Origin: Crocinitomicaceae bacterium
GTDB taxonomy: Bacteria > Bacteroidota > Bacteroidia > Flavobacteriales_D > Crocinitomicaceae
Direction: 5' to 3'
DNA length: 64,000 bases
Assembly (NCBI GenBank): GCA_030727405.1
Contig: JANRBR010000023.1
Span: forward strand, 99,449-163,448
Part shown: one piece after another, positions 34,573 to 43,807 of the stretch
How positions within the stretch are numbered: position 1 is the first letter of the stretch
Layout: the number at the start of each line of letters is the position of its first letter
Position numbers and translations under genes: made by a program
Notes under the pieces: model-generated
What the model was told of the DNA's origin: nothing
Seen by the model: the letters and a program-made list of their open reading frames with translations, nothing else
Databases searched by the model: none

Positions 34573-36231
34573 ATGTTCATTCCATTAACCGACGAATCAC
34601 CAACGAATCTGCCAGAAAAGTTTACTTTTCCATTCTACTATCATCCTCATCCAGTTGCAATGCTCGCCGTTTCTGAACTTCAAAAACGCTTGGTTGAAGC
34701 GGATTTTCATCATGATTTTGGAATCGATAATACCATTAGGGCAGGGGCAATTGGGAAAATGTTTGGTGTGCTAGTAGTTCAGAAACCATCTGGTGAAATT
34801 GGTTATTTGGCAGCGTTTTCGGGAAAATTAGGCAATTCCAATCACCATGCTGGATTCGTTCCTCCTGTATATGATCTTTTAGACGAAAAAGGATTTTTTC
34901 GGAAAGAAGAGGCGGAAGTGAATGACTTAACCATCGAACTTCAAGGATTGGAGAATGACCCTGAATACCGTATTTTATTAAAGGAAGTTGTACAATGTCA
35001 GTTATCATTTAATGACTGGGTCAGCAAAGAAAAGCAGTCGCTTAAATGGGCAAAGAAAATCCGTCAAGAGAAAAGAGATGCCTTCGATCAAGATAATCAA
35101 AGTGCCTACCTCCGTTTAATAGAGGAATTGAAGCATGAAAGCATTCATCAGCAGCTTGCCTTCAAAAGAGCTCAACAAATAAAACAAGTTGAACTTGAAA
35201 AAATCTTGGGCAAATTAGCCATCAAGGAAAAAGAGATTCAAGACCTAAAAGAAAAGCGTGCAGTAATGTCCGCGTCCATTCAAAACCGAATTTTTCAGTC
35301 TTACACATTTCTAAATCCAGCGCTAGAACAGAAAAGTTTACTTGATATTTTCAAGGACACACCTTTTAAAACACCTCCAGCTGGTGCCGGTGAGTGTGCT
35401 GCACCTAAATTGCTGCAATATGCTTTTTTGAATCAATTGAAACCTATTGCAATGGCTGAATTTTGGTGGGGAATGTCTCCAGATTCTGAGATAAAGGTTC
35501 ACCGTGAATATTATCCAGCTTGCAGAGGTAAATGCGAACCCATACTTTCACATATGTTGAAAGGAATCGAAATGGACGTGAATCCGATGAGTATAAATCC
35601 TGCAGAAGGGAAAGATCTTCCAATCCTTTACGAGGATGATTATTTGCTTGTAGTCAATAAACCAGCAGAATTTTTATCCGTTCCAGGCAAGACAATTGTC
35701 GATTCTGTACAAACGAGAATTCATCAAAAATACCCAGGAGCTACGGGACCTCTATTGGTACATCGATTAGATATGTCAACTTCGGGAATAATCCTCATTG
35801 CTAAAAAGAAAGACATTCATGAATCCTTGCAGAAACAATTTCTAAAACGTACAGTCGAGAAACGTTACGTTGCCTTATTACAGGGATATGTGAAATCCAC
35901 TCAAGGTGAAATTCAACTTCCACTTCGCGTGGATTTAGAAGACCGTCCTAGGCAATTGGTGTGTTATGAACACGGAAAGCATGCCTTGACAAAATTTGAG
36001 GTGATAGAACGTACGAAAGGACACACACGGGTTTATTTTTATCCGCATACCGGACGAACGCATCAATTGCGTGTCCATGCTGCTCATGCAAGTGGTTTAA
36101 ACGCTCCAATCATAGGAGATGATCTCTATGGTCAAAAAGCAGATCGATTGTGCTTACATGCAGCATTCTTGAGTTTTTGGCATCCAATCACAAAAGAACG
36201 AATGGAAATCTCTTGTCCAGCGCCTTTTTAA
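34573..36231 (+). CDS. RluA-family pseudouridine synthase with long N-terminal extension
   Basis: A 552-residue protein. The C-terminal ~210 residues are the catalytic domain, with LLVHRLDMSTSGIILIAK carrying the catalytic Asp, then HTGRTHQLRVH. The first ~330 residues are an extra domain, partly coiled (e.g. QVELEKILGKLAIKEKEIQD), that includes GVLVVQKPSGEIGYLAAFSG. This long form is also known in some Gammaproteobacteria (recalled). It should modify uridines in rRNA or tRNA; the site is not predictable. Its stop codon overlaps that of the convergent ispG in TTAA. Confidence 0.9.
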   Translation: MFIPLTDESPTNLPEKFTFPFYYHPHPVAMLAVSELQKRLVEADFHHDFGIDNTIRAGAIGKMFGVLVVQKPSGEIGYLAAFSGKLGNSNHHAGFVPPVYDLLDEKGFFRKEEAEVNDLTIELQGLENDPEYRILLKEVVQCQLSFNDWVSKEKQSLKWAKKIRQEKRDAFDQDNQSAYLRLIEELKHESIHQQLAFKRAQQIKQVELEKILGKLAIKEKEIQDLKEKRAVMSASIQNRIFQSYTFLNPALEQKSLLDIFKDTPFKTPPAGAGECAAPKLLQYAFLNQLKPIAMAEFWWGMSPDSEIKVHREYYPACRGKCEPILSHMLKGIEMDVNPMSINPAEGKDLPILYEDDYLLVVNKPAEFLSVPGKTIVDSVQTRIHQKYPGATGPLLVHRLDMSTSGIILIAKKKDIHESLQKQFLKRTVEKRYVALLQGYVKSTQGEIQLPLRVDLEDRPRQLVCYEHGKHALTKFEVIERTKGHTRVYFYPHTGRTHQLRVHAAHASGLNAPIIGDDLYGQKADRLCLHAAFLSFWHPITKERMEISCPAPF

Positions 36232-38141
36232 ATCGCTTTTTCCACCCAATCGCCGTTTTCTTTGATGAGGTCTATTAATGCATCCACGGCTTCTTCAGCG
36301 GCGACATTTTTGCGTACGACCGTTTTCTCTTTGTACAAATGAATTTTACCTGGACCAGTTCCAACATAACCATAATCGGCATCTGCCATTTCACCAGGTC
36401 CATTGACGATGCATCCCATGATGCCAATTTTAATTCCTTTCAAATGGGAAGTCCTTTCCCGAATTTTAGCAGTTGTTTCCTGTAAATCAAACAAGGTTCT
36501 TCCACAGGATGGACATGATATGTACTCTGTTTTGGAAATCCGCGTCCTTGTCGCTTGTAGGATACCAAAAGTTGTGGAGTTGATGAGTGTGTGAGGTTGA
36601 GATCCTTTAATCCACAATCCATCTCCGTATCCATCAATTAATACCGAACCGGCATCGCTCGATACATTCAATTGAAATTTCTCTTGATCTATTTCAGGTG
36701 AATCAAACTGAAGGATGACAGGAATCCTCGTTTTCATTGCATTTAATTGACTGAAAAACCGTCTAAATAATTGAGTTTTATTATCGAACTTCGTTGATAA
36801 AACAAGAATTAAATGAGGGAATTCTTGCAAATTTTCCGGGATTTCTTCTTCGGCATAAAGGGATAAAAATGCTTGCTGATCAGCAGATATTTCTGCTAAC
36901 TGTTCTTTTTTAATCAATGGATAAAACCCTTGTTTAACACTGAAATGATCTTTCCAATTGGAATAATCACAAATGACACCCAAAGTTCCAGGAACTTCAA
37001 AAGACAAGGAATTCGACCCAATGTACACGTAATCTGCGGCAAGATCTTGAAGGTTCCATTTATCCAATGAAACGGAATATGTATAACCAAAACCGTAGAA
37101 ATTTGCTGGGATAATCTCTGATTTTTCGGACATATCTGCTATGACAACAGGAACGTGTTTACCACCAATGTTGTGAATCTCTGAACTATCTCGCTTTTGG
37201 TATTCAAATGGATTGTGTGCTAGCGATTCAGCTTTCTCAATTATAGGGAATACGTTTTGACTTTTGTATTTTTCCGCCAATTTTCGAGCAACAGGGATTT
37301 CAAATTCTGGCTCTTCGGTAAGGGAAACACGAATGGTATCTCCAATCCCATCTTCTAGCAATGCGCCAATACCTACTGCGGATTTAATCCGTCCGTCTTC
37401 ACCATCTCCAGCCTCTGTTACGCCCAAATGCAAAGGATAACAACGCCCATTTTTCAACATGCGGTGCACTAACAAGCGGTATGCTTGTACCATCACAAGC
37501 GTATTGCTTGCTTTCATCGAAATGACAAGCGAGTGGTAATCGTTTTTTTCGCAGATTTGAATAAATTCCATTGCAGATTCAACCATTCCCTCAGGAGTGT
37601 CACCATAACGGCTTAAAATCCGATCGGACAAGGAACCATGGTTCGTTCCAATGCGCATAGCCGTTCCATGTTCTTTACACAGCAGTACGAGTGGAGTAAA
37701 TTTTGCTTCAATGCGCTCCAGTTCGGCTGAGTAACTTTCGTCCGTGTAATCTATTTCTTCAAACTTCTTTTTATCGGCATAGTTTCCTGGATTCACGCGT
37801 ACTTTTTCAATTAATTTCGCGGCGATTTCTGCAGCGTTTGGAGTAAAGTGAATATCTGCTACTAATGGAACATGGTATCCAAGTGCTGCTAGTTTTGCAT
37901 GTATTACTCCCAGGTTCTCAGCTTCGTTTTTACTGGGTGCAGTCAAACGAACCAACTCACAACCAGCTTCAATCATGCGAATGCTTTGAGCAATAGACCC
38001 TTCGGTATCCATGGTGTCTGTGGTCGTCATTGACTGCAAACGGATGGGTTGATTCCCGCCCAAATGTAAATCACCAATACGAATTTCTAAGGTTGGAAGT
38101 CGCTTGCGGTTAAATGGGTCAATGCAATAGGTTGGATTCAT
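36228..38141 (-). CDS. ispG: (E)-4-hydroxy-3-methylbut-2-enyl-diphosphate synthase (long form)
   Basis: The ORF-track start at 38222 overlies the promoter. The ATG at 38141 (MNPTYCIDPFNRKRLPT) gives 637 residues. It has the long Bacteroidota/Chlamydia/plant architecture: the TIM barrel (RLQSMTTTDTMD, VRVNPGNY), a middle insert domain of ~250 residues, and the C-terminal 4Fe-4S domain with CPSCGRT and MGCIVNGPGEM. It reduces MEcPP to HMBPP in the MEP pathway; ispD is at 1.2-1.8 kb. A TACTTTTG box sits 24 bp upstream. It is convergent with the RluA gene with a 4-bp overlap. Confidence 0.96.
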   Translation of the reverse strand: MNPTYCIDPFNRKRLPTLEIRIGDLHLGGNQPIRLQSMTTTDTMDTEGSIAQSIRMIEAGCELVRLTAPSKNEAENLGVIHAKLAALGYHVPLVADIHFTPNAAEIAAKLIEKVRVNPGNYADKKKFEEIDYTDESYSAELERIEAKFTPLVLLCKEHGTAMRIGTNHGSLSDRILSRYGDTPEGMVESAMEFIQICEKNDYHSLVISMKASNTLVMVQAYRLLVHRMLKNGRCYPLHLGVTEAGDGEDGRIKSAVGIGALLEDGIGDTIRVSLTEEPEFEIPVARKLAEKYKSQNVFPIIEKAESLAHNPFEYQKRDSSEIHNIGGKHVPVVIADMSEKSEIIPANFYGFGYTYSVSLDKWNLQDLAADYVYIGSNSLSFEVPGTLGVICDYSNWKDHFSVKQGFYPLIKKEQLAEISADQQAFLSLYAEEEIPENLQEFPHLILVLSTKFDNKTQLFRRFFSQLNAMKTRIPVILQFDSPEIDQEKFQLNVSSDAGSVLIDGYGDGLWIKGSQPHTLINSTTFGILQATRTRISKTEYISCPSCGRTLFDLQETTAKIRERTSHLKGIKIGIMGCIVNGPGEMADADYGYVGTGPGKIHLYKEKTVVRKNVAAEEAVDALIDLIKENGDWVEKAI

Positions 38142-38165
38142 GAATGTTGGTCTAAGTAAGCATAA

Positions 38166-38173
38166 CAAAAGTA
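38166..38173 (-). promoter_or_regulatory. -7 element of the ispG promoter
   Basis: The minus strand reads TACTTTTG, a TAnnTTTG match, 24 bp before the chosen ATG and inside the over-extended ORF-track reading, which supports the shorter protein. Confidence 0.45.
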
Positions 38174-38241
38174 CGTATAGTTTGTTTTTTAAATTGGGAT
38201 TTTGGTGTGATATTTGTTTCACTGAAATTTAAAAAATAACC

Positions 38242-38865
38242 ATGCGCATTTTAAATTGGGTTTTACTTGTAACGATTTTAGGATCATTCATGTCATGTGA
38301 AGATGCTGAAAAGAAAGCATCAAAGAAGAATAGTCAAACGAAAGCGGTGATTCAGCGCACCCATGCCGTCAAAAATCAACTAGAAACTGATAAGCAAACG
38401 CGACGAATCATACCACCTGAAATCCCTCGTTTGCCATTTGATCCATATGATCCAGAGCCAGGATACGAGCCAACTCCTTATTATTTTGGAGAACCAACTG
38501 TACCCTATCCAATAATTGAACCAATCAAGGTAAACGAAGATACCATTTTTGATTTCGCTTCCATCATGCCGGAATTTCCCGGTGGACAGCAAGCATTCAT
38601 GAATTATATAAGTTCCAATTTGATTTATCCGGAAATAGCTAAAGAGATCGGATTGGAAGGAAAAGTAATCGTGAGTTTTGTCGTTTTTGAGGATGGCACC
38701 ATTCATGAAGCAACCATTCTTCGTGGAATAAAAGGAGATGGATCTTGTGATAAAGAGGCATTGCGTTTGATCAATCAGATGCCAAAATGGATTCCAGGAA
38801 AAAGAGAAGGCGGTGAGCTGGTAAAAGTTCGGGTGAAAATACCCGTGATGTTCAAATTAAATTAG
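38242..38865 (+). CDS. TonB-like energy transducer with lipoprotein signal
   Basis: A 207-residue protein. The N-terminus MRILNWVLLVTILGSFMSCED has a lipobox-like SFMSC, so it would be a lipoprotein rather than carrying the uncleaved TonB anchor. A Pro-rich linker follows (PPEIPRLPFDPYDPEPGYEP). The C-terminal ~95 residues are the TonB domain in its Bacteroidota form (FPGGQQAFMNYISSNLIYPE, then GLEGKVIVSFVVFEDGTI and MPKWIPGKREG). Transfer of proton-motive energy needs an inner-membrane ExbBD contact, so a lipoprotein version might act differently. No exbB, exbD or TonB receptor gene is nearby. Its stop overlaps that of the histidine kinase in TTAG. Confidence 0.83.
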   Translation: MRILNWVLLVTILGSFMSCEDAEKKASKKNSQTKAVIQRTHAVKNQLETDKQTRRIIPPEIPRLPFDPYDPEPGYEPTPYYFGEPTVPYPIIEPIKVNEDTIFDFASIMPEFPGGQQAFMNYISSNLIYPEIAKEIGLEGKVIVSFVVFEDGTIHEATILRGIKGDGSCDKEALRLINQMPKWIPGKREGGELVKVRVKIPVMFKLN

Positions 38866-41800
38866 GAAACAATAGGGATTTCAATGTGGAAAGAAGTCCC
38901 TTCGTTTTCTTTGGATTGAAAGGAAACTTTTCCACCGTGTTTCTCGACGATTTGCTTAACAAGCGACAACCCAATTCCACTGCCAGATGATTTCGTCGTA
39001 AAATGAGGCGTAAAAATTCGTGTCGATTCTTCCATAGAAATCCCACAGCCATTATCACGTACTTCAATGCAACAGTAGTTGTTTTCTTTTGTGATGTTTA
39101 TCTGTATGACCCCATCCGACTTTCCACTCAATGCCTGTTGGGCATTTTGGATTAAATTGACCAATACTTGAATCCATAAATTTCGATCAACTTGCACAAA
39201 AATGGAACTCGATTCAGGATTAAAATCAATGGCAATCTGACTTTCATTTTCATAAAGCGAAAGTACTTTTTCGACCATTTCAACGATATTCTCGCGCTTT
39301 AAAATGGGTTCAGGCATCTTCGCAAAATTTGAGAATTCATTAGCCATTCTGGTCAAACCATCCACTTGTTCAATAATGGAATGCAATACACGATTTAATT
39401 GTTCCGCTCCACCTTCTTTTTCAGGATCATAGCTACGGAGCAAGTGTTGAATACTCAACTTCATTGGCGTAAGAGGATTCTTGATTTCATGTGCAATTTG
39501 CTGCGCCATTTCACGCCAAGCCATTTCACGTTCGGTTGATGCCAAACGATGTGCGGCCATCTGTAATTCGTCCAATTTTTCGTTGTACGCTTGAACAATG
39601 GCACCAATTTCGTCTTTTTGCTGGTAGTTTATGTGCTTATTCTCCTTCCCAAATTGAATATTAGACATATGTTTCTTTAAAAGAATCAAAGGTGAAATCA
39701 ACCAATTCGAAACCATTAAACCAATGAGAACGGATAATGCCAAAAGTAAAATAAAGACATTAATGATCGATGTAACAAAGGTTTCAATTTGATTTTCGTA
39801 GTCTCTTTGTCGGCCAAAATATGGTAAGTTGACGAAACCAATAACGTGTTGATTTCCACTGTAAATGGGTAAATAGGAGGAAATAAAAGAAAGGCTACCA
39901 ATCTCTTCTAAATGCGAAAATGAACTTTTCTTATGATCAATTAATTCATTGACCGCCCTTGGATTCATTTGTTCACTGATGAGGCCTAGATCAAAAAGTT
40001 TTGGCCTGGAACTAGCAATGAGATAACCACTATTATCATAGACATTTAAGTCAGTATGAAAAACAAGCGATAATTTGTTCAGCCTGCTTTGTAAATATGA
40101 TCGATCCGTTTGTACCGATAAATTTGCATCTCCCGTTATTTTCGATCGTAATTCTTCTTGAATGGAACTCAATTTATCTTGGATGTTTTTTCGGGTGTAA
40201 TCTTCATATTGTTGTCCAACGAAAACACCACTACCTATCCCATAAAGCAACAAGGACAATACAAGTACAAGAACAAAAGCAATTTGTATTTTAAACGCAA
40301 AAGAAAAATGGAGGCCTTTTAGGACCGCCCTTCCATTCATCAAATAGATGATGATCGATAGAATGCCCCAAAAGCAGAACACATAGGCAAAAGAAGTAAG
40401 GTAATCAAACCAACTTTTGGTTTGTCCGGACAGAATGATTGCATTTTCCCTTGTTTTCCGATAATAATAATGATTAAATCCATCTTTTTGAAAGGAGCCT
40501 TCTACATGATTTGGAGGGATAAAGGACCCCAAAATAACAGGAAAATTAAAGGATCCAGATTGGTGGATTAAACGTCCTTCTGAATATTTGGCAATGGAAT
40601 ATTCTTCCAATTCCCGCAATACATTTGCTTTGTCTGAAATGAGCAATCTTGGAAACCCAATTTCTTCTGGAATGCGTTTCGATTTGAGTCGAATAGAGAG
40701 GTAAATGGAAGTCGAATAAAGTGGGATTTCCTGCCAGATGATGTATGAAAGTCCTGACTTTTCAGTTGGCATGAAATACATGGAGGGTTCGATGTCCGAT
40801 TTGGACCCGAAATTTGATATGAGCGATTGTGTTAATTGAAAGCTTATTGTGTCTTTTGAAACAAGAGATGTGCCATTTTTGGAAAAAACATCAAAGCTTA
40901 AATCATAGCCGTCCCATATGCCATGAAAGTATCTTTTTTCTAAAATACTTGCGATCGTACTCGGCAAAAGTTTGTTTTGAGCGGTATCTGAAAACGGGAG
41001 AAAAACGGGGTCTTTTATCAAATCTTCCTTTGACTCTAAAAATTCTATTTCCAAGTTAACATCCCTTTCGGTAGCCAATTTTTTGGCATAAATTGCCCTG
41101 TTTTCTAGTTCTTTTTGTTGATGGCTGCTAATTAATTCATGAACAAATACCATTGAAAAGAGACACAACAACAACAACTGAAAAGAAAATTGCTGAAGAG
41201 ACTCCTTTCTTTTGTAAAATATATGATTGATCAACATCACCATTCCTGGTGTGAATATTGCCAAGGGGGAACTACCTTCTGAACTTAAGACGAAAGCATA
41301 AACGGATGTAGCGATGGCTGTGGCCAATAATAAGGCCCATCCTTTTACCCCCAAATCATAGAATCTGCTGATGATTCCAAAAGTGATTTTCTGAAAACTA
41401 AGAAAGAATAGACCTATGATGGAAAAGAACACGAATGAATCGCTATTTAACTCAAAAAACTGATTAAAATTTAAGGGGATATTTGAATGGATGACAACCA
41501 TTTTGATTAAAAAAACAATGGTCATCCAAACACCAAAAACAGCAAAGAATTGAATCCATAAAAACCACAAGGTTTTAATGGCATGGAATGATTTGAAAAG
41601 CACGAGAAATCCAAAAACGATGAATAGCGCATTGATGCAAAAGTCAATATAACTTGGGAACCATTCATTGTAGGCGAATAAGTCAGCCGAAAGGAAATGA
41701 GCATGTTCAAAAATCAGGTCGAGCGACACTTCATATAGCAGGATTCGAGCGCATAAAAGCCCCAAGAAAAATACCCACTTTCCTATTTTAAGCTCAGAGA

Positions 41801-42443
41801 CTTCCTCGTAAATACCGTATAATAAACTAATTACTGCCAATACCAACAAGGGTAAAATAAACCAAGAATTTATTGGTTTCTCATGTTGATTCGGAATAAC
41901 AGAAAAACAGTATTTTTTTGCCTTGTTGAAGATCGGGTGTCCTCGGCTTACATCAAGTGATACCTTAAAACTTCCTGTCCCAAAAATGGGATTCGCTTGG
42001 GAGGAAATGAATTCATTTTCATAAGGGTATTCATTTGCAATGCAATAAGATGCGCAACACACATCCGATCCTTTTTGATAGACTTCACCATAGTACCAAC
42101 CATTTTGTAATTGAAGGAAACCACTCGCTGGGAATTGAGGACTTGAATATGGTGAAACGGGTACCTTATTAGTATTCCATTTAATTAATTCCTCATTCCG
42201 ATAGATATGAATTTGTGTCCTTGAATTGACCGGCAGACTACCATAGCGTTGAAAGTAATGAAGTGTTTGTTGTGCATTTTCCTTCATTTTTTCTTCTTGA
42301 AGAAGGAAAGTAGCTTGGATTTTTTGGTAGGCAATACCTTGACTTTTTTCTTGGCTAATTTGAATATAGGCAAGAACGCAAAATGCCAAAAAAGCAAGTA
42401 TAAAATACTTGTATCTTAGGGCAATATGTCCCCACTTTATCAT
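38862..42443 (-). CDS. Giant multi-pass NtrY-like sensor histidine kinase
   Basis: A 1193-residue protein. About nine hydrophobic helices in the first ~450 residues (first at ~12-30) form a large membrane sensor. A long extracytoplasmic segment (~450-690) follows, then more helices and a second extracytoplasmic loop (~740-890). A HAMP-like linker follows the last helix (LISPLILLKKHMSNIQ). The kinase core has the phospho-acceptor His985 in IAHEIKNPLTPMKLS, the N box NLIQNAQQAL, the G boxes DNGCGIS and GSGIGLSLV. ENKNPLTP-type H boxes are typical of NtrY. No response regulator is nearby. The start overlaps the udk stop by 4 bp, so it is cotranslated with uridine kinase. The signal is unknown. 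Confidence 0.92.
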   Translation of the reverse strand: MIKWGHIALRYKYFILAFLAFCVLAYIQISQEKSQGIAYQKIQATFLLQEEKMKENAQQTLHYFQRYGSLPVNSRTQIHIYRNEELIKWNTNKVPVSPYSSPQFPASGFLQLQNGWYYGEVYQKGSDVCCASYCIANEYPYENEFISSQANPIFGTGSFKVSLDVSRGHPIFNKAKKYCFSVIPNQHEKPINSWFILPLLVLAVISLLYGIYEEVSELKIGKWVFFLGLLCARILLYEVSLDLIFEHAHFLSADLFAYNEWFPSYIDFCINALFIVFGFLVLFKSFHAIKTLWFLWIQFFAVFGVWMTIVFLIKMVVIHSNIPLNFNQFFELNSDSFVFFSIIGLFFLSFQKITFGIISRFYDLGVKGWALLLATAIATSVYAFVLSSEGSSPLAIFTPGMVMLINHIFYKRKESLQQFSFQLLLLCLFSMVFVHELISSHQQKELENRAIYAKKLATERDVNLEIEFLESKEDLIKDPVFLPFSDTAQNKLLPSTIASILEKRYFHGIWDGYDLSFDVFSKNGTSLVSKDTISFQLTQSLISNFGSKSDIEPSMYFMPTEKSGLSYIIWQEIPLYSTSIYLSIRLKSKRIPEEIGFPRLLISDKANVLRELEEYSIAKYSEGRLIHQSGSFNFPVILGSFIPPNHVEGSFQKDGFNHYYYRKTRENAIILSGQTKSWFDYLTSFAYVFCFWGILSIIIYLMNGRAVLKGLHFSFAFKIQIAFVLVLVLSLLLYGIGSGVFVGQQYEDYTRKNIQDKLSSIQEELRSKITGDANLSVQTDRSYLQSRLNKLSLVFHTDLNVYDNSGYLIASSRPKLFDLGLISEQMNPRAVNELIDHKKSSFSHLEEIGSLSFISSYLPIYSGNQHVIGFVNLPYFGRQRDYENQIETFVTSIINVFILLLALSVLIGLMVSNWLISPLILLKKHMSNIQFGKENKHINYQQKDEIGAIVQAYNEKLDELQMAAHRLASTEREMAWREMAQQIAHEIKNPLTPMKLSIQHLLRSYDPEKEGGAEQLNRVLHSIIEQVDGLTRMANEFSNFAKMPEPILKRENIVEMVEKVLSLYENESQIAIDFNPESSSIFVQVDRNLWIQVLVNLIQNAQQALSGKSDGVIQINITKENNYCCIEVRDNGCGISMEESTRIFTPHFTTKSSGSGIGLSLVKQIVEKHGGKVSFQSKENEGTSFHIEIPIVS

Positions 42444-43075
42444 GTATTAATGCCCAACTTGGTATGCAAGGAAAGTGCTTTGTGTAATGCATCAAAATCT
42501 TCATCAGCACGGTGGTCATTCCGAAAAATAAAATGCGCTTGGGGCTTGTATGGTTCAATAAAGTTCTGGTAGCATGGGAGTACATGATGGTCCCATTGAT
42601 AGATGATTTCCGAGCGCTTGTATCCTCTTGTTTCTTGATCGCGGTAAATCCGACGATCTAACTGAGTTTTATGATCAACATCAACAAAAATACTGAAGTC
42701 TAGTTTTTCAAATACTTTTTCGTAATGGAACAAAAATAAGCCCTCCACAATTAACACTTCACTGGGTTGAATGGTCAACAAGACGTTTTTATTGGGTGGA
42801 GCATTAAAAAAATATTCTTTGACCTCAATTGGGTTTCCGGAAACAAGTTGATGTAAGTCATTCTCCAATTGGACTTGATTTAAGGCTCCAGGTAAATCGA
42901 AATTTACCTTTCCATTTTCATCCAATGCTTGCATCTCTATGGGATGGTAATAATTATCCATGGAAAAAACAGAAGGTATTACCTCGCCAAATGATTCTGA
43001 CAACCTTCTTAGTAGCGTTGTTTTACCTGCACCACTACCTCCACAAATTCCTACTACAAATGGTTTTTTTCTCAT
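42440..43075 (-). CDS. udk: Uridine kinase
   Basis: The ORF-track TTG start at 43093 lies within the promoter box. The ATG at 43075 (MRKKPFVVGICGG) gives 211 residues. The P-loop is GICGGSGAGKTTLLRRL. VEGLFLFH and DRRIYRDQETRGY (lid region) fit uridine kinase/phosphoribulokinase-like kinases. It phosphorylates uridine and cytidine in salvage. It overlaps the large histidine kinase by 4 bp; this pairing is not one I recognise from other genomes. Confidence 0.94.
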   Translation of the reverse strand: MRKKPFVVGICGGSGAGKTTLLRRLSESFGEVIPSVFSMDNYYHPIEMQALDENGKVNFDLPGALNQVQLENDLHQLVSGNPIEVKEYFFNAPPNKNVLLTIQPSEVLIVEGLFLFHYEKVFEKLDFSIFVDVDHKTQLDRRIYRDQETRGYKRSEIIYQWDHHVLPCYQNFIEPYKPQAHFIFRNDHRADEDFDALHKALSLHTKLGINT

Positions 43076-43090
43076 TTTTGTACCTTCATA

Positions 43091-43098
43091 CAAATATA
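43091..43098 (-). promoter_or_regulatory. -7 element of the udk-histidine kinase promoter
   Basis: The minus strand reads TATATTTG, a TAnnTTTG match, 15 bp before the chosen ATG at 43075 and overlapping the rejected TTG start. Confidence 0.45.
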
Positions 43099-43182
43099 CA
43101 ATTTGTCTGCTTGGTTTTTAGTTCAAAAACAAGTGCGAATGAAAGAAAAATTGTAACTTTCCTCTTAATTATTTCAACTCTT

Positions 43183-43797
43183 ATGAAAAACAGACGATTC
43201 TTATTGCCTTTTTTATTCCTTGCTTTGGGTCTGAATGCTCAGCTTAAATTAGGGGAGAAGGCCCAAATGCTAGATGATCAACTTCAAAGCACGATCAGTG
43301 AAACAACGTCCATAAATGATTCAAAGAGGGATAATGGCATTCTTGTCATCTTCTCCTGTAATACGTGCCCATTTGTGGTAGGCACAGACGATTTTCCCGG
43401 CTGGGAACGGCAATACAACGATCTTTTTGACTTTGCAACTCAGTTAAACATCGGAATGATATTAGTGAATTCCAATGAAGGAAAGCGTCAAGGTGCGGAT
43501 TCCTATGAAGAAATGTTGGCACATGCCAATGCTCAACAATACAAAATGCCCTATGTAGTAGATGTCAATTCGTCTCTAGCGAATAGCTTTGGCGCAAAAA
43601 CCACGCCCCATGTCTTTATGTTAAATTCAGAAATGGAATTGGTTTATACGGGTTCAATCGATAATATTTGGGATAAAGAACGAAAAGAGGACATCCCATA
43701 CTTGAAAACAGCCATGAATGAATTGGCTAACCACAAGAAAATTAAAAAGAATGCTACTCCTCCAAAAGGATGTAGCATAAAACGTACGACAAATTAA
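43183..43797 (+). CDS. Secreted redoxin/thioredoxin-family protein
   Basis: The track reading from 42829 is an artefact running through the udk promoter. The ATG at 43183 starts a signal peptide (MKNRRFLLPFLFLALGLNAQ), giving 204 residues. The AhpC/TSA-like fold has the active-site pair in FSCNTCPFV, the cis-Pro loop KTTPHVFML, and a C-terminal PPKGCSIK tail with a further Cys, as in this redoxin group. It is probably periplasmic. A TAACTTTC sequence upstream is one base off the -7 consensus. The protease gene follows 10 bp later, so they may be cotranscribed. Confidence 0.88.
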   Translation: MKNRRFLLPFLFLALGLNAQLKLGEKAQMLDDQLQSTISETTSINDSKRDNGILVIFSCNTCPFVVGTDDFPGWERQYNDLFDFATQLNIGMILVNSNEGKRQGADSYEEMLAHANAQQYKMPYVVDVNSSLANSFGAKTTPHVFMLNSEMELVYTGSIDNIWDKERKEDIPYLKTAMNELANHKKIKKNATPPKGCSIKRTTN

Positions 43798-43807
43798 TTT
43801 AGAAATC

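Noticed and set aside
42829-43182. N-terminal extension of the redoxin ORF
   Set aside because: It runs antisense through udk and its promoter and lacks a signal peptide; the ATG at 43183 starts a proper signal peptide.
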